This document shows, one piece after another, positions 34,973 through 43,656 of a stretch of DNA of 64,000 nt. Under the pieces are notes generated by a model, which did not search any database, had not been told where the DNA came from, and saw only the letters and a program-made list of their open reading frames with translations. The translations under genes were made by a program, and so were the position numbers. Position 1 is the first letter of the stretch. Each line of letters begins with the position of its first letter. The DNA is from Pseudogulbenkiania sp. MAI-1 (lineage in GTDB: Bacteria > Pseudomonadota > Gammaproteobacteria > Burkholderiales > Chromobacteriaceae), in assembly GCF_000527175.1 (NCBI RefSeq), contig NZ_AZUR01000001.1:4217001-4281000 (forward strand). The letters run 5' to 3'.

Positions 34973-35584
34973 ATGAAGCTCTATCTTGCCCCCGGCGCCT
35001 GCTCGCTGGCGCCCCATATCGCACTGCATGAAGCCGGTTTGCCGTTCGATACCGAGGGGGTCGACCTGCGCGAGACGCCGCATCGCACCGAAGGCGGTGC
35101 CGATTACACCATGATCAACCCCAAGGGCTACGTGCCGGCGCTCGAGTTCGACCACGGCGATGTGCTGACCGAATGCGCCGCCATTCTGCAGTTCATCGCC
35201 GACCAGGCGCCCGAAATGCGGCTGGCGCCGCCCAACGGCACGCTGGAACGCTACCGGCTGCAGGAGTGGCTGAACTTCATCTCCGCCGAATTGCACAAGG
35301 GATTCGGCCCGATGTGGGATCCATCGGCGCGGGACGACATGCGCGAGGCCGCCTGGGCGCGCATCAGCCGGCGCCTCGACTGGATCGCTCCGCAGCTCGC
35401 GGAGCGGGATTACCTGATGGGCGACTTCAGCGTGGCGGACGCCTACCTGTACACCATCCTCAACTGGACGCACTACCACAAGCTGCCGCTCGACAAGTGG
35501 CCGGCGCTGCAGGACTTCATGGCGCGCATGGCCGCGCGTCCGGCGGTGCAGCAGGCGCTGCGCGAGGAGGGTCTGCTGCAGTAA
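34973..35584 (+). CDS. Glutathione S-transferase, beta class
   Basis: A 203-residue cytoplasmic glutathione S-transferase. The N-terminal thioredoxin-like domain starts MKLYLAPGACSLAPHI with the beta-class Cys10. NPKGYVPALE and LTECAAILQFIAD give the glutathione-binding segments. The C-terminal helical domain has FSVADAYLYTIL. A role in electrophile detoxification is likely. GGAGG precedes the ATG. Confidence 0.92.
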   Translation: MKLYLAPGACSLAPHIALHEAGLPFDTEGVDLRETPHRTEGGADYTMINPKGYVPALEFDHGDVLTECAAILQFIADQAPEMRLAPPNGTLERYRLQEWLNFISAELHKGFGPMWDPSARDDMREAAWARISRRLDWIAPQLAERDYLMGDFSVADAYLYTILNWTHYHKLPLDKWPALQDFMARMAARPAVQQALREEGLLQ

Positions 35585-35641
35585 GCTGTATGGCAGACGC
35601 CAGCCACTCTGCCCCGTCACGACGGGGCAGAGTTTTGTCGG

Positions 35642-35657
35642 CGTTTCACGTGAAACA
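35642..35657. other. parS-like ParB-binding site 3
   Basis: CGTTTCACGTGAAACA, identical to the site at 20511, matching the parS consensus at 15 of 16 positions. It lies between the GST gene and the MazG-like gene. Confidence 0.8.
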
Positions 35658-35696
35658 TTCTCTCCATCCCTGACCCCGCAACGAGAAAGCCATCGC

Positions 35697-36032
35697 ATGA
35701 CCGCCCCCGTTTCCCTGATCGACAGCACCGGCCTTGCCGCCGCCCTGGAACGCTTCGCCGACGAGCGCCACTGGCCGCGCTACCACACCCCGCGCAATCT
35801 GGTGCTGGCGCTGACCGGCGAAGTCGGCGAACTCGCGGAAATCTTCCAGTGGCTGACCGACGACGAAGCGGCCTGTCTGGCCGAGGACCCGGCACGTTTC
35901 ACCCATCTGCAGGAGGAGATGGCCGACGTGCTGATGTACCTGGTGCGGCTGGCCAGCGTCACCGGCGTCGACCTCGACGCGGCGGTGCGCGACAAGCTGG
36001 TCAAGAACGCGTTGAAGTACCCGACGCCCTGA
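35697..36032 (+). CDS. MazG-like nucleotide pyrophosphohydrolase
   Basis: A 111-residue all-alpha NTP pyrophosphatase of the MazG/dCTPase (RS21-C6) kind, which sanitises nucleotide pools. The metal-binding ExxE...ExxD pattern is present: LTGEVGELAEIFQW and EEMADVLMYLVRLA. The helical pattern and length are normal for the short form. It ends 15 bp from the convergent HD-GYP gene. Confidence 0.88.
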   Translation: MTAPVSLIDSTGLAAALERFADERHWPRYHTPRNLVLALTGEVGELAEIFQWLTDDEAACLAEDPARFTHLQEEMADVLMYLVRLASVTGVDLDAAVRDKLVKNALKYPTP

Positions 36033-36047
36033 GCGTGCCGCTGTGCC

Positions 36048-37262
36048 TCATAGAAAGCGCAGCGGGTCGACCCGCCATTGCTCAGGCGACTCGTGGCGCA
36101 CGATGCGGTCGCCTCCGCCCTGGCCCAGCCCGCGCGCCAGGTCGATCAGCTGCGGCACGATGTAGCTTTTGCTCTTGAGGCTGAAGAAGGCCTTGACCTT
36201 GGGGGTGAGCATATTGCTTTCGCTCTGTTCCACCACCACGGCCAGCTTGCCGCTTTCCAGGCGCACCAGCGTGCCGACCGGGTAGATGCCGGTGCAGCGC
36301 AGGAAGGCCTGCACCAGCGCCGGGTTGAAGTGGAACTTCGACCATTCGTAGATCTTGCGCAAGGCATCGGTCGGCGTCATGCCGCGGTGGTAGCAGCGGT
36401 CGGAGGTGAGGGCGTCGTAGACGTCGACGATGGCCGCCATCTGACCCAGTTCCGAAATCTCGCTGCCCTTCAGCCCGCGCGGGTAGCCGCTGCCGTCGTG
36501 GCGCTCGTGGTGCTGTGCCGCCACCTCGATCGCGGTGGCCGAGACGCCCGGTGTCAGCCGCAGGATCTTTTCGCTTTCCTGCACGTGGCATTTCATCACG
36601 GCAAATTCCGTCTCAGTCAGTTTGGCCGGCTTGTTGAGGATGGCGTCGGGAATCCGCATCTTGCCGATGTCGTGCAGCATGCCGCCGATGCCGGCGTGGA
36701 GGAGGGTGTTCTGGCCTCGCTTCATGGCATGACAGAAGCTCACCATCAACGCGCCGACGCTAACCGAATGCAGGAAGGTGTAATTGTCCTTGTTCTTGAT
36801 GCGGCACAGCGCCAGCAGAGCATCGTTGTTGCGCAGGATGGAGGCGGTCATCCTTTCCACCACCGGCTCCACCCGTTCCAGTTCCACCTGCCGCCCCAGG
36901 CGCACGTCCTGCATTACGTGCTGGATGATCTGGTGTGCCTCGGCATGGATGTGGCGTGCCTGACCGAATTCCTCGGCCGCTTCCACCTTGCGCGGTGGCT
37001 GGGTCTCGCGTGCCGCCAGGGCGCGCAGTTCCTGTTCCATCTGCTGTTCGACTTCGCCGGCGCTCGGTGCGTGCGCGACGTCCAGCCCCTTGTCGGTATC
37101 GATGTAGAGCTGATGAATGCCGGCATCCCGGATCTTGTCGATTTCGTCCTCGCTGGTGATGACGAATCGGTTGCGCAGAAAGGGGTGGCTCATCCAGTCG
37201 CAGTTCAGATCATGGATGTACATGCCCGGTTTCAGGTCGGAGATGTCGATGCACTTGATCAT
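36048..37262 (-). CDS. HD-GYP cyclic-di-GMP phosphodiesterase with DUF3391
   Basis: A 404-residue putative phosphodiesterase that degrades cyclic di-GMP. The N-terminal DUF3391 region (about 1-130) begins with DISDLKPGMYIHDLN. The HD-GYP domain follows with the metal residues in MLHDIGKMRIP, HHERHDGSGYP (the GYP motif) and IVDVYDALTSDR. No signal or membrane segment. The start at 37262 fits the family N-terminus; an ATG at 37277 is also open. It diverges from the chemoreceptor at 37504. Confidence 0.92.
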   Translation of the reverse strand: MIKCIDISDLKPGMYIHDLNCDWMSHPFLRNRFVITSEDEIDKIRDAGIHQLYIDTDKGLDVAHAPSAGEVEQQMEQELRALAARETQPPRKVEAAEEFGQARHIHAEAHQIIQHVMQDVRLGRQVELERVEPVVERMTASILRNNDALLALCRIKNKDNYTFLHSVSVGALMVSFCHAMKRGQNTLLHAGIGGMLHDIGKMRIPDAILNKPAKLTETEFAVMKCHVQESEKILRLTPGVSATAIEVAAQHHERHDGSGYPRGLKGSEISELGQMAAIVDVYDALTSDRCYHRGMTPTDALRKIYEWSKFHFNPALVQAFLRCTGIYPVGTLVRLESGKLAVVVEQSESNMLTPKVKAFFSLKSKSYIVPQLIDLARGLGQGGGDRIVRHESPEQWRVDPLRFL

Positions 37263-37503
37263 GGCAAAAAACCACAATGGGATGTCGCTTCCATTCTACA
37301 GTGATTATGGCATGACGATACGATCGGCGTCGCCGAACCATGGGGCAGAAATGCTTTTTCCAGTACGATAGTTTTGATAGGAAATAGTGAGAATAAGGCG
37401 TATTTTTTGCGTGTTTTTGAAAAAATCGATGCGAAACAGATAAGCGACAATCACTAGAGTTGGTCACAGGCTCGTCACAACAAGCAGGGGGGAAATCCGC
37501 ATC

Positions 37504-39582
37504 ATGAGAACAAGGGAAACGTGGGGAAAACTGAGTCGCAAGATCACCCTGGTCGGCGGCTTGTCGGTGGCGCTGGGCTTTGCCGTGATGGTGGGGCTGA
37601 TCGCCAAGATCAGCTACGACAGCGCCTTGGAGCAGGGTTACCAGCTGGCGTCGGAGCAGGCGCAGGGCTACGCGCGTCAGGTCGAGGCCGAACTGGGGCA
37701 GAACATGGCCCTGCCGCATCACTTGGCCGAGGCGGTGATGGGGCTGAAAAAGACGGCGCCGCCCGAGCGCAAGGTGGTCGATGCCATGATCGTCACGATG
37801 CTCGACCACTCGCCGCAGAACATCGGGCTGTGGATGCTGTGGGAGCCCAACGCCATGGACGGCCGCGACGACGCCTATCGCCTCGACTGGCCGCGTCATG
37901 ACCCCACTGGCCGCTACACCCCCTACGTGACGCGTGACGCGTCCGGCCACGCCAAGATGGACGTGATGTTGGACAGCGAGCGGGTGAAGGCCTTCCCGCA
38001 GTACAAGGACAACCCGCAGAGCTACCAGCCGGATTATGAGAAACCGGGCTGGGGCGATTACTACTACGTGCCCAAGCAGCGCGGCCGCGACACCATCACC
38101 GAACCGTTCTTCTACGAGGTGCAGGGCAAGAAGGTGCTGGAGAGCTCGCTGGTGACGATGATCAAGGATCAAGACGGCAAGTTCCTCGGCGTCTCCGCCG
38201 CCGACCTGGCGCTCGACGCGCTGCAGCAGCGCTACGGCTTCATCCGGCTGTACCAGACCGGCTACGTGCGGCTGGTGTCGGAGGGCGGCATGTACGTGGC
38301 CAACCCCGATCCGGCCAAGGTGGGCCAGCCTGTCGGCAAGGACGAGGCGCTGGGCGAGAAGCTGCTGCAGATCCGCCAGGGCGAGAACTTCGTGTTCGAG
38401 GCCGACGGTTTCACCCACTTCTTCTTTCCGGTCAAGATCGGCGATACCGGCCAGTACTGGTCGCTCGGCGTCAGCATTCCCAGCACCGCCATCACCGAGC
38501 CGGCGGTCAAGCTGCGCAACAGCGCGATCCTGATCGGCGTGGTGGCGCTCGTCGCCATCATCGTCATCCTGGCGCTGGTGGTCGGCGCGCTGACCCGTCC
38601 GCTCAACCAGCTGGCCGACACCATGGAACAGCTGGCGTCCGGCCAGGGCGACCTGACCGTGCGCATCGCCATCGCCAACCGCGACGAGATTGGCCGCACC
38701 GCCACCGCCTTCAACCGGTTCATCGACAGCCTGCACGGCATGTTCGTCGGCGTGCGCGAGCAGAGCCACGCGGTGGCCGAGGCGGCGGCGCGGCTGACGG
38801 CCTCGGCCGCCCAGGTGGAGCAGGCCTCGGCGGCGCAGTCGGACACCGCCAGCGCCACCGCCGCCGGGGTGGAACAGGTCAGCACCAGCGTGCAGCACAT
38901 CGCCGACTCGGCCGGCCAGGCCGAGGAACTGGCGCGTCAGACCGGCGCCATCACCGACCAGAGCGTGGCCACGGTCAAGCGCGTGGCGGCCGAGATCCAC
39001 TCGATGACCGGCGACATGCACGCGCTGGCCGAGCGCATGGGCGCGCTGGGCACCCGCTCGGAGGAGGTCAGCAGCATCGTGCGGGTGATCCGCGACATCG
39101 CCGACCAGACCAATCTGCTGGCGCTCAACGCCGCGATCGAGGCGGCGCGCGCCGGCGAACAGGGGCGCGGTTTCGCCGTGGTGGCGGACGAGGTGCGCAA
39201 CCTGGCCGGGCGCACCGCCGAGGCGACGCTGGAGATCGGCCGCATCGTCGAGGCCATCGGCAAGGAGACGCGCGACGCGGTGCGCGAGGTGGACGGCAGC
39301 CGCGAGCGCGCGGTCAGCAGCGTGAGCATCGCCGAGGCCGCCGACGGCAGCATGCAGCAGGTCTACCACTGCAGCCAGCAACTGGTCGGCAACATCGTCG
39401 ACATCGCCGCCGCCACCCGCGAGCAGTCCTCGGCCAGCGCCGAGATCGCGCGCAACGTCGAACAGATCAGCGCCATGGCGCAGTCCAACCGCCAGGTAGT
39501 GCAGGAGGTCTCGACCGCGGTCGAGCGGCTGCACGAGCTTTCGGCCAGCCTCGAGAAACTGGTGGGCAATTTCCGACTCTAA
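37504..39582 (+). CDS. Methyl-accepting chemotaxis protein with dCache sensor
   Basis: A 692-residue transmembrane chemoreceptor. One membrane helix near 14-34, a periplasmic dCache-type sensor domain to about residue 335 (WMLWEPNAMDGRDD and KPGWGDYYYVPKQ are typical), a second helix near 342-363, a HAMP domain (LTRPLNQLADTM and on) and the signalling hairpin tip DIADQTNLLALNAAIEAARA. No C-terminal CheR-binding pentapeptide. The ligand is unknown; dCache domains often bind amino acids or organic acids. It diverges from the HD-GYP gene. Confidence 0.93.
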   Translation: MRTRETWGKLSRKITLVGGLSVALGFAVMVGLIAKISYDSALEQGYQLASEQAQGYARQVEAELGQNMALPHHLAEAVMGLKKTAPPERKVVDAMIVTMLDHSPQNIGLWMLWEPNAMDGRDDAYRLDWPRHDPTGRYTPYVTRDASGHAKMDVMLDSERVKAFPQYKDNPQSYQPDYEKPGWGDYYYVPKQRGRDTITEPFFYEVQGKKVLESSLVTMIKDQDGKFLGVSAADLALDALQQRYGFIRLYQTGYVRLVSEGGMYVANPDPAKVGQPVGKDEALGEKLLQIRQGENFVFEADGFTHFFFPVKIGDTGQYWSLGVSIPSTAITEPAVKLRNSAILIGVVALVAIIVILALVVGALTRPLNQLADTMEQLASGQGDLTVRIAIANRDEIGRTATAFNRFIDSLHGMFVGVREQSHAVAEAAARLTASAAQVEQASAAQSDTASATAAGVEQVSTSVQHIADSAGQAEELARQTGAITDQSVATVKRVAAEIHSMTGDMHALAERMGALGTRSEEVSSIVRVIRDIADQTNLLALNAAIEAARAGEQGRGFAVVADEVRNLAGRTAEATLEIGRIVEAIGKETRDAVREVDGSRERAVSSVSIAEAADGSMQQVYHCSQQLVGNIVDIAAATREQSSASAEIARNVEQISAMAQSNRQVVQEVSTAVERLHELSASLEKLVGNFRL

Positions 39583-39662
39583 GCTGGCACCGGAACGGAC
39601 ACGGCGCCGCTCCGGCGGCGACCGTGCTCCCGGCCGGGGTCACCCGTTCGACGAAGGGGTTC

Positions 39663-39691
39663 TTATCAGCCGGCCGGTTTCGGCATATAAT
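39663..39691 (+). promoter_or_regulatory. Promoter of the pyrBI leader
   Basis: A perfect -10 element TATAAT (39686-39691) and TTATCA as -35 (39663-39668, four of six matches) with 17-bp spacing. Transcription would start near 39698 in a T-rich stretch, a few bases upstream of the leader ribosome site. Confidence 0.7.
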
Positions 39692-39717
39692 TCGGCGGTT
39701 TTGTTCGGAGGGCCCCG

Positions 39718-39834
39718 ATGTCCTGCCTGCGCTTCCTGCTCTGCGATGCCGCAGCCGCCCAGAAGGGCGGGGAAGACGTGTTGGCGCAAGCCGGGGAAGG
39801 CGAACGAACCGCATTGCCGAAAAACAGCTCCTGA
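39718..39834 (+). CDS. pyrBI leader peptide (PyrL-like)
   Basis: A 38-codon frame with a strong GGAGGG ribosome site five bases before its ATG. Its stop codon TGA (39832-39834) lies exactly in the ascending arm of the terminator at 39826. A ribosome reaching the stop would therefore break up the terminator, the arrangement used in pyrBI attenuation by UTP-dependent pausing in enteric bacteria. The peptide itself (starting MSCLRFLLCDAAAAQKGG) need not have a function. Confidence 0.65.
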   Translation: MSCLRFLLCDAAAAQKGGEDVLAQAGEGERTALPKNSS

Positions 39835-39854
39835 GCCGTCAGGAGCTTTTTTTT
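39826..39854 (+). terminator. pyrBI attenuator terminator
   Basis: A 9-bp perfect stem (AGCTCCTGA with TCAGGAGCT), loop GCCG, then eight T residues. It lies about 105 bp before pyrB and overlaps the leader stop codon, so it is an attenuator rather than an end of the chemoreceptor gene. Confidence 0.8.
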
Positions 39855-39958
39855 ATCTGTGAGAGACCCGTTTTGCCGCTTCCAGAGCAAAGCTGCCCGT
39901 CAGCCGCAACCGGCAGGTTTGCTCTGTAACTGGAATCACACCGCGAGGAACCCGCACC

Positions 39959-40879
39959 ATGGCCAATCCACTGTATCGGAAGCACATCATCTCCATTCCC
40001 GATTTCACGCGCGAGGAACTCGAGCTGGTGGTGGAAACCGCCGGTCGCCTCAAGGCCGCGCCGCGGAACGACCTGCTCGCGGGCAAGGTGGTGGCCAGCT
40101 GCTTCTTCGAGCCGTCCACCCGTACCCGGCTGTCGTTCGAGACCTCGATCCAGCGCCTGGGCGGCACCGTGATCGGCTTCTCCGACGGCGCCAACACCTC
40201 GGCCAAGAAGGGCGAGACGCTGGCCGACACCATCCGCATCATCAGCTCCTATACCGACGCGGTGGTGATGCGCCATCCCAAGGAGGGGGCGGCGCGCCTG
40301 GCCAGCGAGTTCTCGGCGGTGCCGGTGATCAACGGCGGCGACGGCGCCAACCAGCATCCGTCGCAGACGCTGCTCGACCTGTTCACCATCAAGGAATCGC
40401 AGGGCCGGCTGGAAAACCTGTCGCTGGCCTTCGTCGGCGACCTCAAGTACGGCCGCACCGTGCACTCGCTGACGCAGGCGCTGTCGCTGTTCAACTGCCA
40501 TTTCTACTTCGTGGCGCCGGAAGTGCTGGCGATGCCGGACTACATCTGCGAGGAGTTGGACGAGCGCGGCATCTCCTACACCCTGGCCGGATCGCTGGAA
40601 GAGGTGATCCCGCAGGTCGACATCCTGTACATGACGCGGGTGCAGCGCGAGCGCTTCGACGAGGCCGAGTTCAAGAAGATCCAGGGGCAGTACATCCTCA
40701 AGGCCGAGATGCTGAACCACGCCCGCCCCAACATGAAAGTGATGCACCCGCTGCCGCGCGTGGACGAGATCGAGGTGGCGGTGGACGCCACGCCGCATGC
40801 CTACTACTTCGAGCAGGCGAAGAACGGCGTGTTCGCCCGCCAGGCGCTGTTGGCGCTGGTGCTGAACGAGATGGTGTGA
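39959..40879 (+). CDS. pyrB: Aspartate carbamoyltransferase catalytic chain
   Basis: First committed step of pyrimidine synthesis: carbamoyl phosphate plus aspartate. The 306-residue protein has the carbamoyl-phosphate motif FFEPSTRTRLSFE, the HPKEGAA loop, NGGDGANQHPSQTLLDLFT and the C-terminal aspartate-binding HPLPRVDEI. Length is normal. It forms an operon with pyrI after a 22-bp gap. CGAGGAA lies before the ATG. Confidence 0.97.
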   Translation: MANPLYRKHIISIPDFTREELELVVETAGRLKAAPRNDLLAGKVVASCFFEPSTRTRLSFETSIQRLGGTVIGFSDGANTSAKKGETLADTIRIISSYTDAVVMRHPKEGAARLASEFSAVPVINGGDGANQHPSQTLLDLFTIKESQGRLENLSLAFVGDLKYGRTVHSLTQALSLFNCHFYFVAPEVLAMPDYICEELDERGISYTLAGSLEEVIPQVDILYMTRVQRERFDEAEFKKIQGQYILKAEMLNHARPNMKVMHPLPRVDEIEVAVDATPHAYYFEQAKNGVFARQALLALVLNEMV

Positions 40880-40901
40880 GTCGGATCAAGGAGACAGTCA
40901 G

Positions 40902-41360
40902 ATGCAATACACCCGCAACGTAGAAGCCCTCAAGGAGGGCACCGTGATCGACCACATCCCGGCCGGTCAGGGCCTCAAGATCCTGCGCCTGTTCCAGCTG
41001 GTGGAAACCGGCGAGCGCGTTACCGTCGGTCTCAACCTGTCGAGCCGCCACATGGGCAGCAAGGATGTGGTCAAGGTCGAGAACATCGCGCTGACCGAGG
41101 AGCAGGCCAACGAACTGGCGCTGTTCGCACCCAAGGCCACGGTCAACGTGATCTCCAACTTCGAGGTGGTGAAGAAGCACAAGCTGGAGCTGCCGGAAGC
41201 GATCGAAGGGATCTTCTCCTGCCCGAACTCCAATTGCATTTCGCATAAAGAGCCGGTTATGAGCTTTTTTTACGTCAGAACCGTGAAGAACGACACCAAA
41301 ATGAAATGTAAGTATTGCGAAAAAGTCTTTAGTAAGGATATCGTAGCCGAAGTGCGCTAA
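40902..41360 (+). CDS. pyrI: Aspartate carbamoyltransferase regulatory chain
   Basis: Binds CTP and ATP to give allosteric control of PyrB. The 152-residue chain has the allosteric N-terminal domain (GTVIDHIPAGQGLKIL) and the C-terminal zinc ribbon with four Cys: CPNSNC and CKYCEKVF. Its presence next to pyrB indicates the class B dodecamer as in E. coli. Confidence 0.97.
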   Translation: MQYTRNVEALKEGTVIDHIPAGQGLKILRLFQLVETGERVTVGLNLSSRHMGSKDVVKVENIALTEEQANELALFAPKATVNVISNFEVVKKHKLELPEAIEGIFSCPNSNCISHKEPVMSFFYVRTVKNDTKMKCKYCEKVFSKDIVAEVR

Positions 41361-41427
41361 GTCGTACTCAGGAGTGGAGAAACTACAAGGAAGCGCTGCA
41401 ACCGACAGTGCAACAACCAAACAAGAA

Positions 41428-41458
41428 AGCGCCGCGGATCATCCGCGGCGCTTTTTTT
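41428..41458. terminator. Terminator between pyrI and the tctE-like gene
   Basis: An 11-bp stem (AGCGCCGCGGA with TCCGCGGCGCT) and a 3-base loop, followed by seven T residues on the plus strand. It ends pyrBI and may also serve the convergent histidine-kinase gene. Confidence 0.85.
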
Positions 41459-41470
41459 GTTTTCCGTCCG

Positions 41471-42913
41471 TCAGGAGCGGACCGGAAAGCCGACCCGCAC
41501 CCGCAGCCCGCCGCCGGCGACGTCCTCCAGCGCGATGTCCGCCCGGTGCAGGTGGGCGATCTCCTCGACGATGGCCAGCCCCAGCCCGCAGCCGTCGCCG
41601 CGAGCCGATTCACCGCGGTAGAAGCGTTCGAACACCCGCTCCCGCTCCACGGCGGGAATTCCCGGCCCGCTGTCGCTCACCGACAGCTCCACCCGCTGCG
41701 CCGCCTGGCTGACCGTCACCGTCACCATGCCGCCGGCCGGGGTGTAGCGCACCGCGTTGTCGACCAGGTTGGACAGCAGCTCGCGCAGCAGCACCGGCTG
41801 GCCGACGATCATGGCGCTGTCCGCGCCCTCGTAGCCGATGTCCAGCGCCTTGGCGAGCGCCGGGGTGACGAACTCCATGGCGATGTCGCGCGCCATCGCC
41901 GCCAGATCGAGCGCGCGCTGCGGCTCGTGCTGGGCCACCCCCGGCTCGGCGCGCGACAGCGTCAGCAGCTGGTTGGCGAGCCGGATGGTCTGGTTGGTGG
42001 CGGCCACCAGCGCGGTGAGGCCGGCCTGGCGTGCCGCCGGGTCGTCCTGGCGCAGCGTCATCTCGGCCTGCATTTTCAGCAGGGTGAGCGGGGTGCGCAA
42101 CTGGTGGGCGGCGTCGGCGATGAAGCGCTGGCGGATCGCCAGCTGCTGTTCCAGCTGGGAGAGCGCGCCGTTGAGCGCCCGTACCAGTGGCTTGAGCTCG
42201 CGCTGCACCGCCTTTTCGTCGAGCTGCAGCGTCGGATCGCCGGCGCGCTGGGTCAGGGTCTGGCCGACCCGGTCCAGCGGACGCAGCACGCGGCGCACGC
42301 CGATGCTGGCGAACAGCATCACCACGGCGGTGAGCAGGATCTGCTGCTGCACCGTCTCGCGTTGCAGCTGGCCGGCCAGCGCCTGGCGCGACAGCGTGGT
42401 TTCCCCCACCTGCACCAGCAGCAGGCGGTTGGCGCCGGCGTAGTAGAGCGGAAAGGCGTAGGCGGCGGCGCGCACCGCCTCGCCCTGGTAGCGGGTGTCG
42501 TAGAACAGCGTTTCACGCGGGGCGGGGGCGCGCGGCGGCCGTGGCAGGTCGGCGTTGCCGGTGACGGTGGTGCCGCCGACGAAGCCGATGCGGTAGAACA
42601 CCCGGTCCTGGAAGTGCGGGTCGAACATCTCCAGCGCCGCCACCGGGATGTCCACCGCCAGCTCGCCGTTTTCCACGCTGATGCGGTCGGCGATGCTGCG
42701 CGCCGACGCCTGCAGCGTGCGGTCGAACGCCTGGTTGGCCGATTCCCGCGCGTGCTGGCTGGAGAGCCAGGCATTGATGCCGACCAGCGGCACCAGCGGC
42801 AGCACGATCCAGGCCAGCAGCTGGCGCAGCAGGCTGGCGCCTTTGCCGGCGCGTGCCGGCGCTGCCGCGGCGGTGGCCGCTGGGGCGGCTTCGCCGCCGT
42901 CCCTACTCGGCAT
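41471..42913 (-). CDS. TctE-like sensor histidine kinase
   Basis: A 480-residue membrane sensor kinase. Two membrane helices (near 33-50 and 185-205) enclose a periplasmic sensor domain of about 135 residues. The cytoplasmic part shows the phospho-acceptor His in DAAHQLRTPLTLLKMQ, the N box LLSNLVDNAVRYTP, DSGPGIP and GLGLAIVEEI. It overlaps the response-regulator gene by 11 bp. Neighbouring tctCBA indicates sensing of tricarboxylates or a related organic acid. The N-terminal 25 residues are an unusual Ala-rich polar extension. Confidence 0.9.
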   Translation of the reverse strand: MPSRDGGEAAPAATAAAAPARAGKGASLLRQLLAWIVLPLVPLVGINAWLSSQHARESANQAFDRTLQASARSIADRISVENGELAVDIPVAALEMFDPHFQDRVFYRIGFVGGTTVTGNADLPRPPRAPAPRETLFYDTRYQGEAVRAAAYAFPLYYAGANRLLLVQVGETTLSRQALAGQLQRETVQQQILLTAVVMLFASIGVRRVLRPLDRVGQTLTQRAGDPTLQLDEKAVQRELKPLVRALNGALSQLEQQLAIRQRFIADAAHQLRTPLTLLKMQAEMTLRQDDPAARQAGLTALVAATNQTIRLANQLLTLSRAEPGVAQHEPQRALDLAAMARDIAMEFVTPALAKALDIGYEGADSAMIVGQPVLLRELLSNLVDNAVRYTPAGGMVTVTVSQAAQRVELSVSDSGPGIPAVERERVFERFYRGESARGDGCGLGLAIVEEIAHLHRADIALEDVAGGGLRVRVGFPVRS

Positions 42914-43577
42914 GTTCCTCGTCCAGCAGGTAGCCCAGGCCGCGCAGCGTGACGATGCGCACGCCGCTGCCGGCCAGCTTCTTGCGCAGCCGGTGCACGT
43001 AGATTTCCATAGCGTCGGCGCTCAGGTCCTCGTCCAGCCGCATCACCTGCTCGGCCAGCGTTTCCTTGCCGACCGGCTTGCCCTGGCGGTACATCAGCAC
43101 TTCCAGCACCGCCATCTCGCGCGGGGTCAGCGTCAGCATGGCGCCGCCGAGTTCGAAGCGCCGCGTTTCCGGGTCGAACTGCAGCGGGCCGCAGATCAGC
43201 GGGCCGGAGTCGCGCCCCTGCGAGCGGCGCAGCAGGGCGCGCGTGCGCGCTTCCAGCTCCGACAGCTCGAACGGTTTGCCCAGGTAGTCGTCGGCCCCGA
43301 GGTCCAGCCCGTGCACGCGATCGTCCACCCCGGCCTGTGCCGTCAGCACCAGCACCGGCACGCGGTTGCCGCGCCGTCGTAGCCGGCGCAGCACCTCGAA
43401 GCCGTCCAGCCGCGGCAGGCCGATGTCCAGTATCACCAGTGCGTAGGGCTCGGAGCACAACAACTGGTCCGCCTCCACGCCATCGCGCGCCACGTCGACG
43501 GCGTGGCCGGAGGCGGAGAGGGCGCGGCTGAGCCAGTCGGCCAGCTCGCGATTGTCCTCGACAAGTAACAAGCGCAT
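42903..43577 (-). CDS. TctD-like OmpR-family response regulator
   Basis: A 224-residue response regulator paired with the kinase downstream. The receiver domain has the ED pair, the phospho-acceptor Asp in LVILDIGLPRLDG (about residue 51) and KPFELSEL. The C-terminal winged helix includes LTPREMAVLEVLMYRQGKPV and VHRLRKKL. It is divergent from the solute-binding protein gene and should activate the tct genes when phosphorylated. The start at 43577 fits the family N-terminus MRLLLVEDN. Confidence 0.92.
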   Translation of the reverse strand: MRLLLVEDNRELADWLSRALSASGHAVDVARDGVEADQLLCSEPYALVILDIGLPRLDGFEVLRRLRRRGNRVPVLVLTAQAGVDDRVHGLDLGADDYLGKPFELSELEARTRALLRRSQGRDSGPLICGPLQFDPETRRFELGGAMLTLTPREMAVLEVLMYRQGKPVGKETLAEQVMRLDEDLSADAMEIYVHRLRKKLAGSGVRIVTLRGLGYLLDEEHAE

Positions 43578-43656
43578 GGAATTTTTTGCCTGAAAGCGAT
43601 TTGAAAGGTTGACGCTCCTAGAATGCGTCCATGTCAGTCTAACCTGTAATGCCGCG

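Noticed and set aside
37380..37460. Possible flagellar sigma-28 promoter before the chemoreceptor
   Set aside because: A GATAA-like -10 (CAGATAAG) is present, but no TAAA-type -35 lies at the right distance.
37210..39534. A 774-codon frame on the minus strand opposite the chemoreceptor
   Set aside because: Antisense shadow of the methyl-accepting protein; composition is unlike a real protein and it runs into the HD-GYP promoter.
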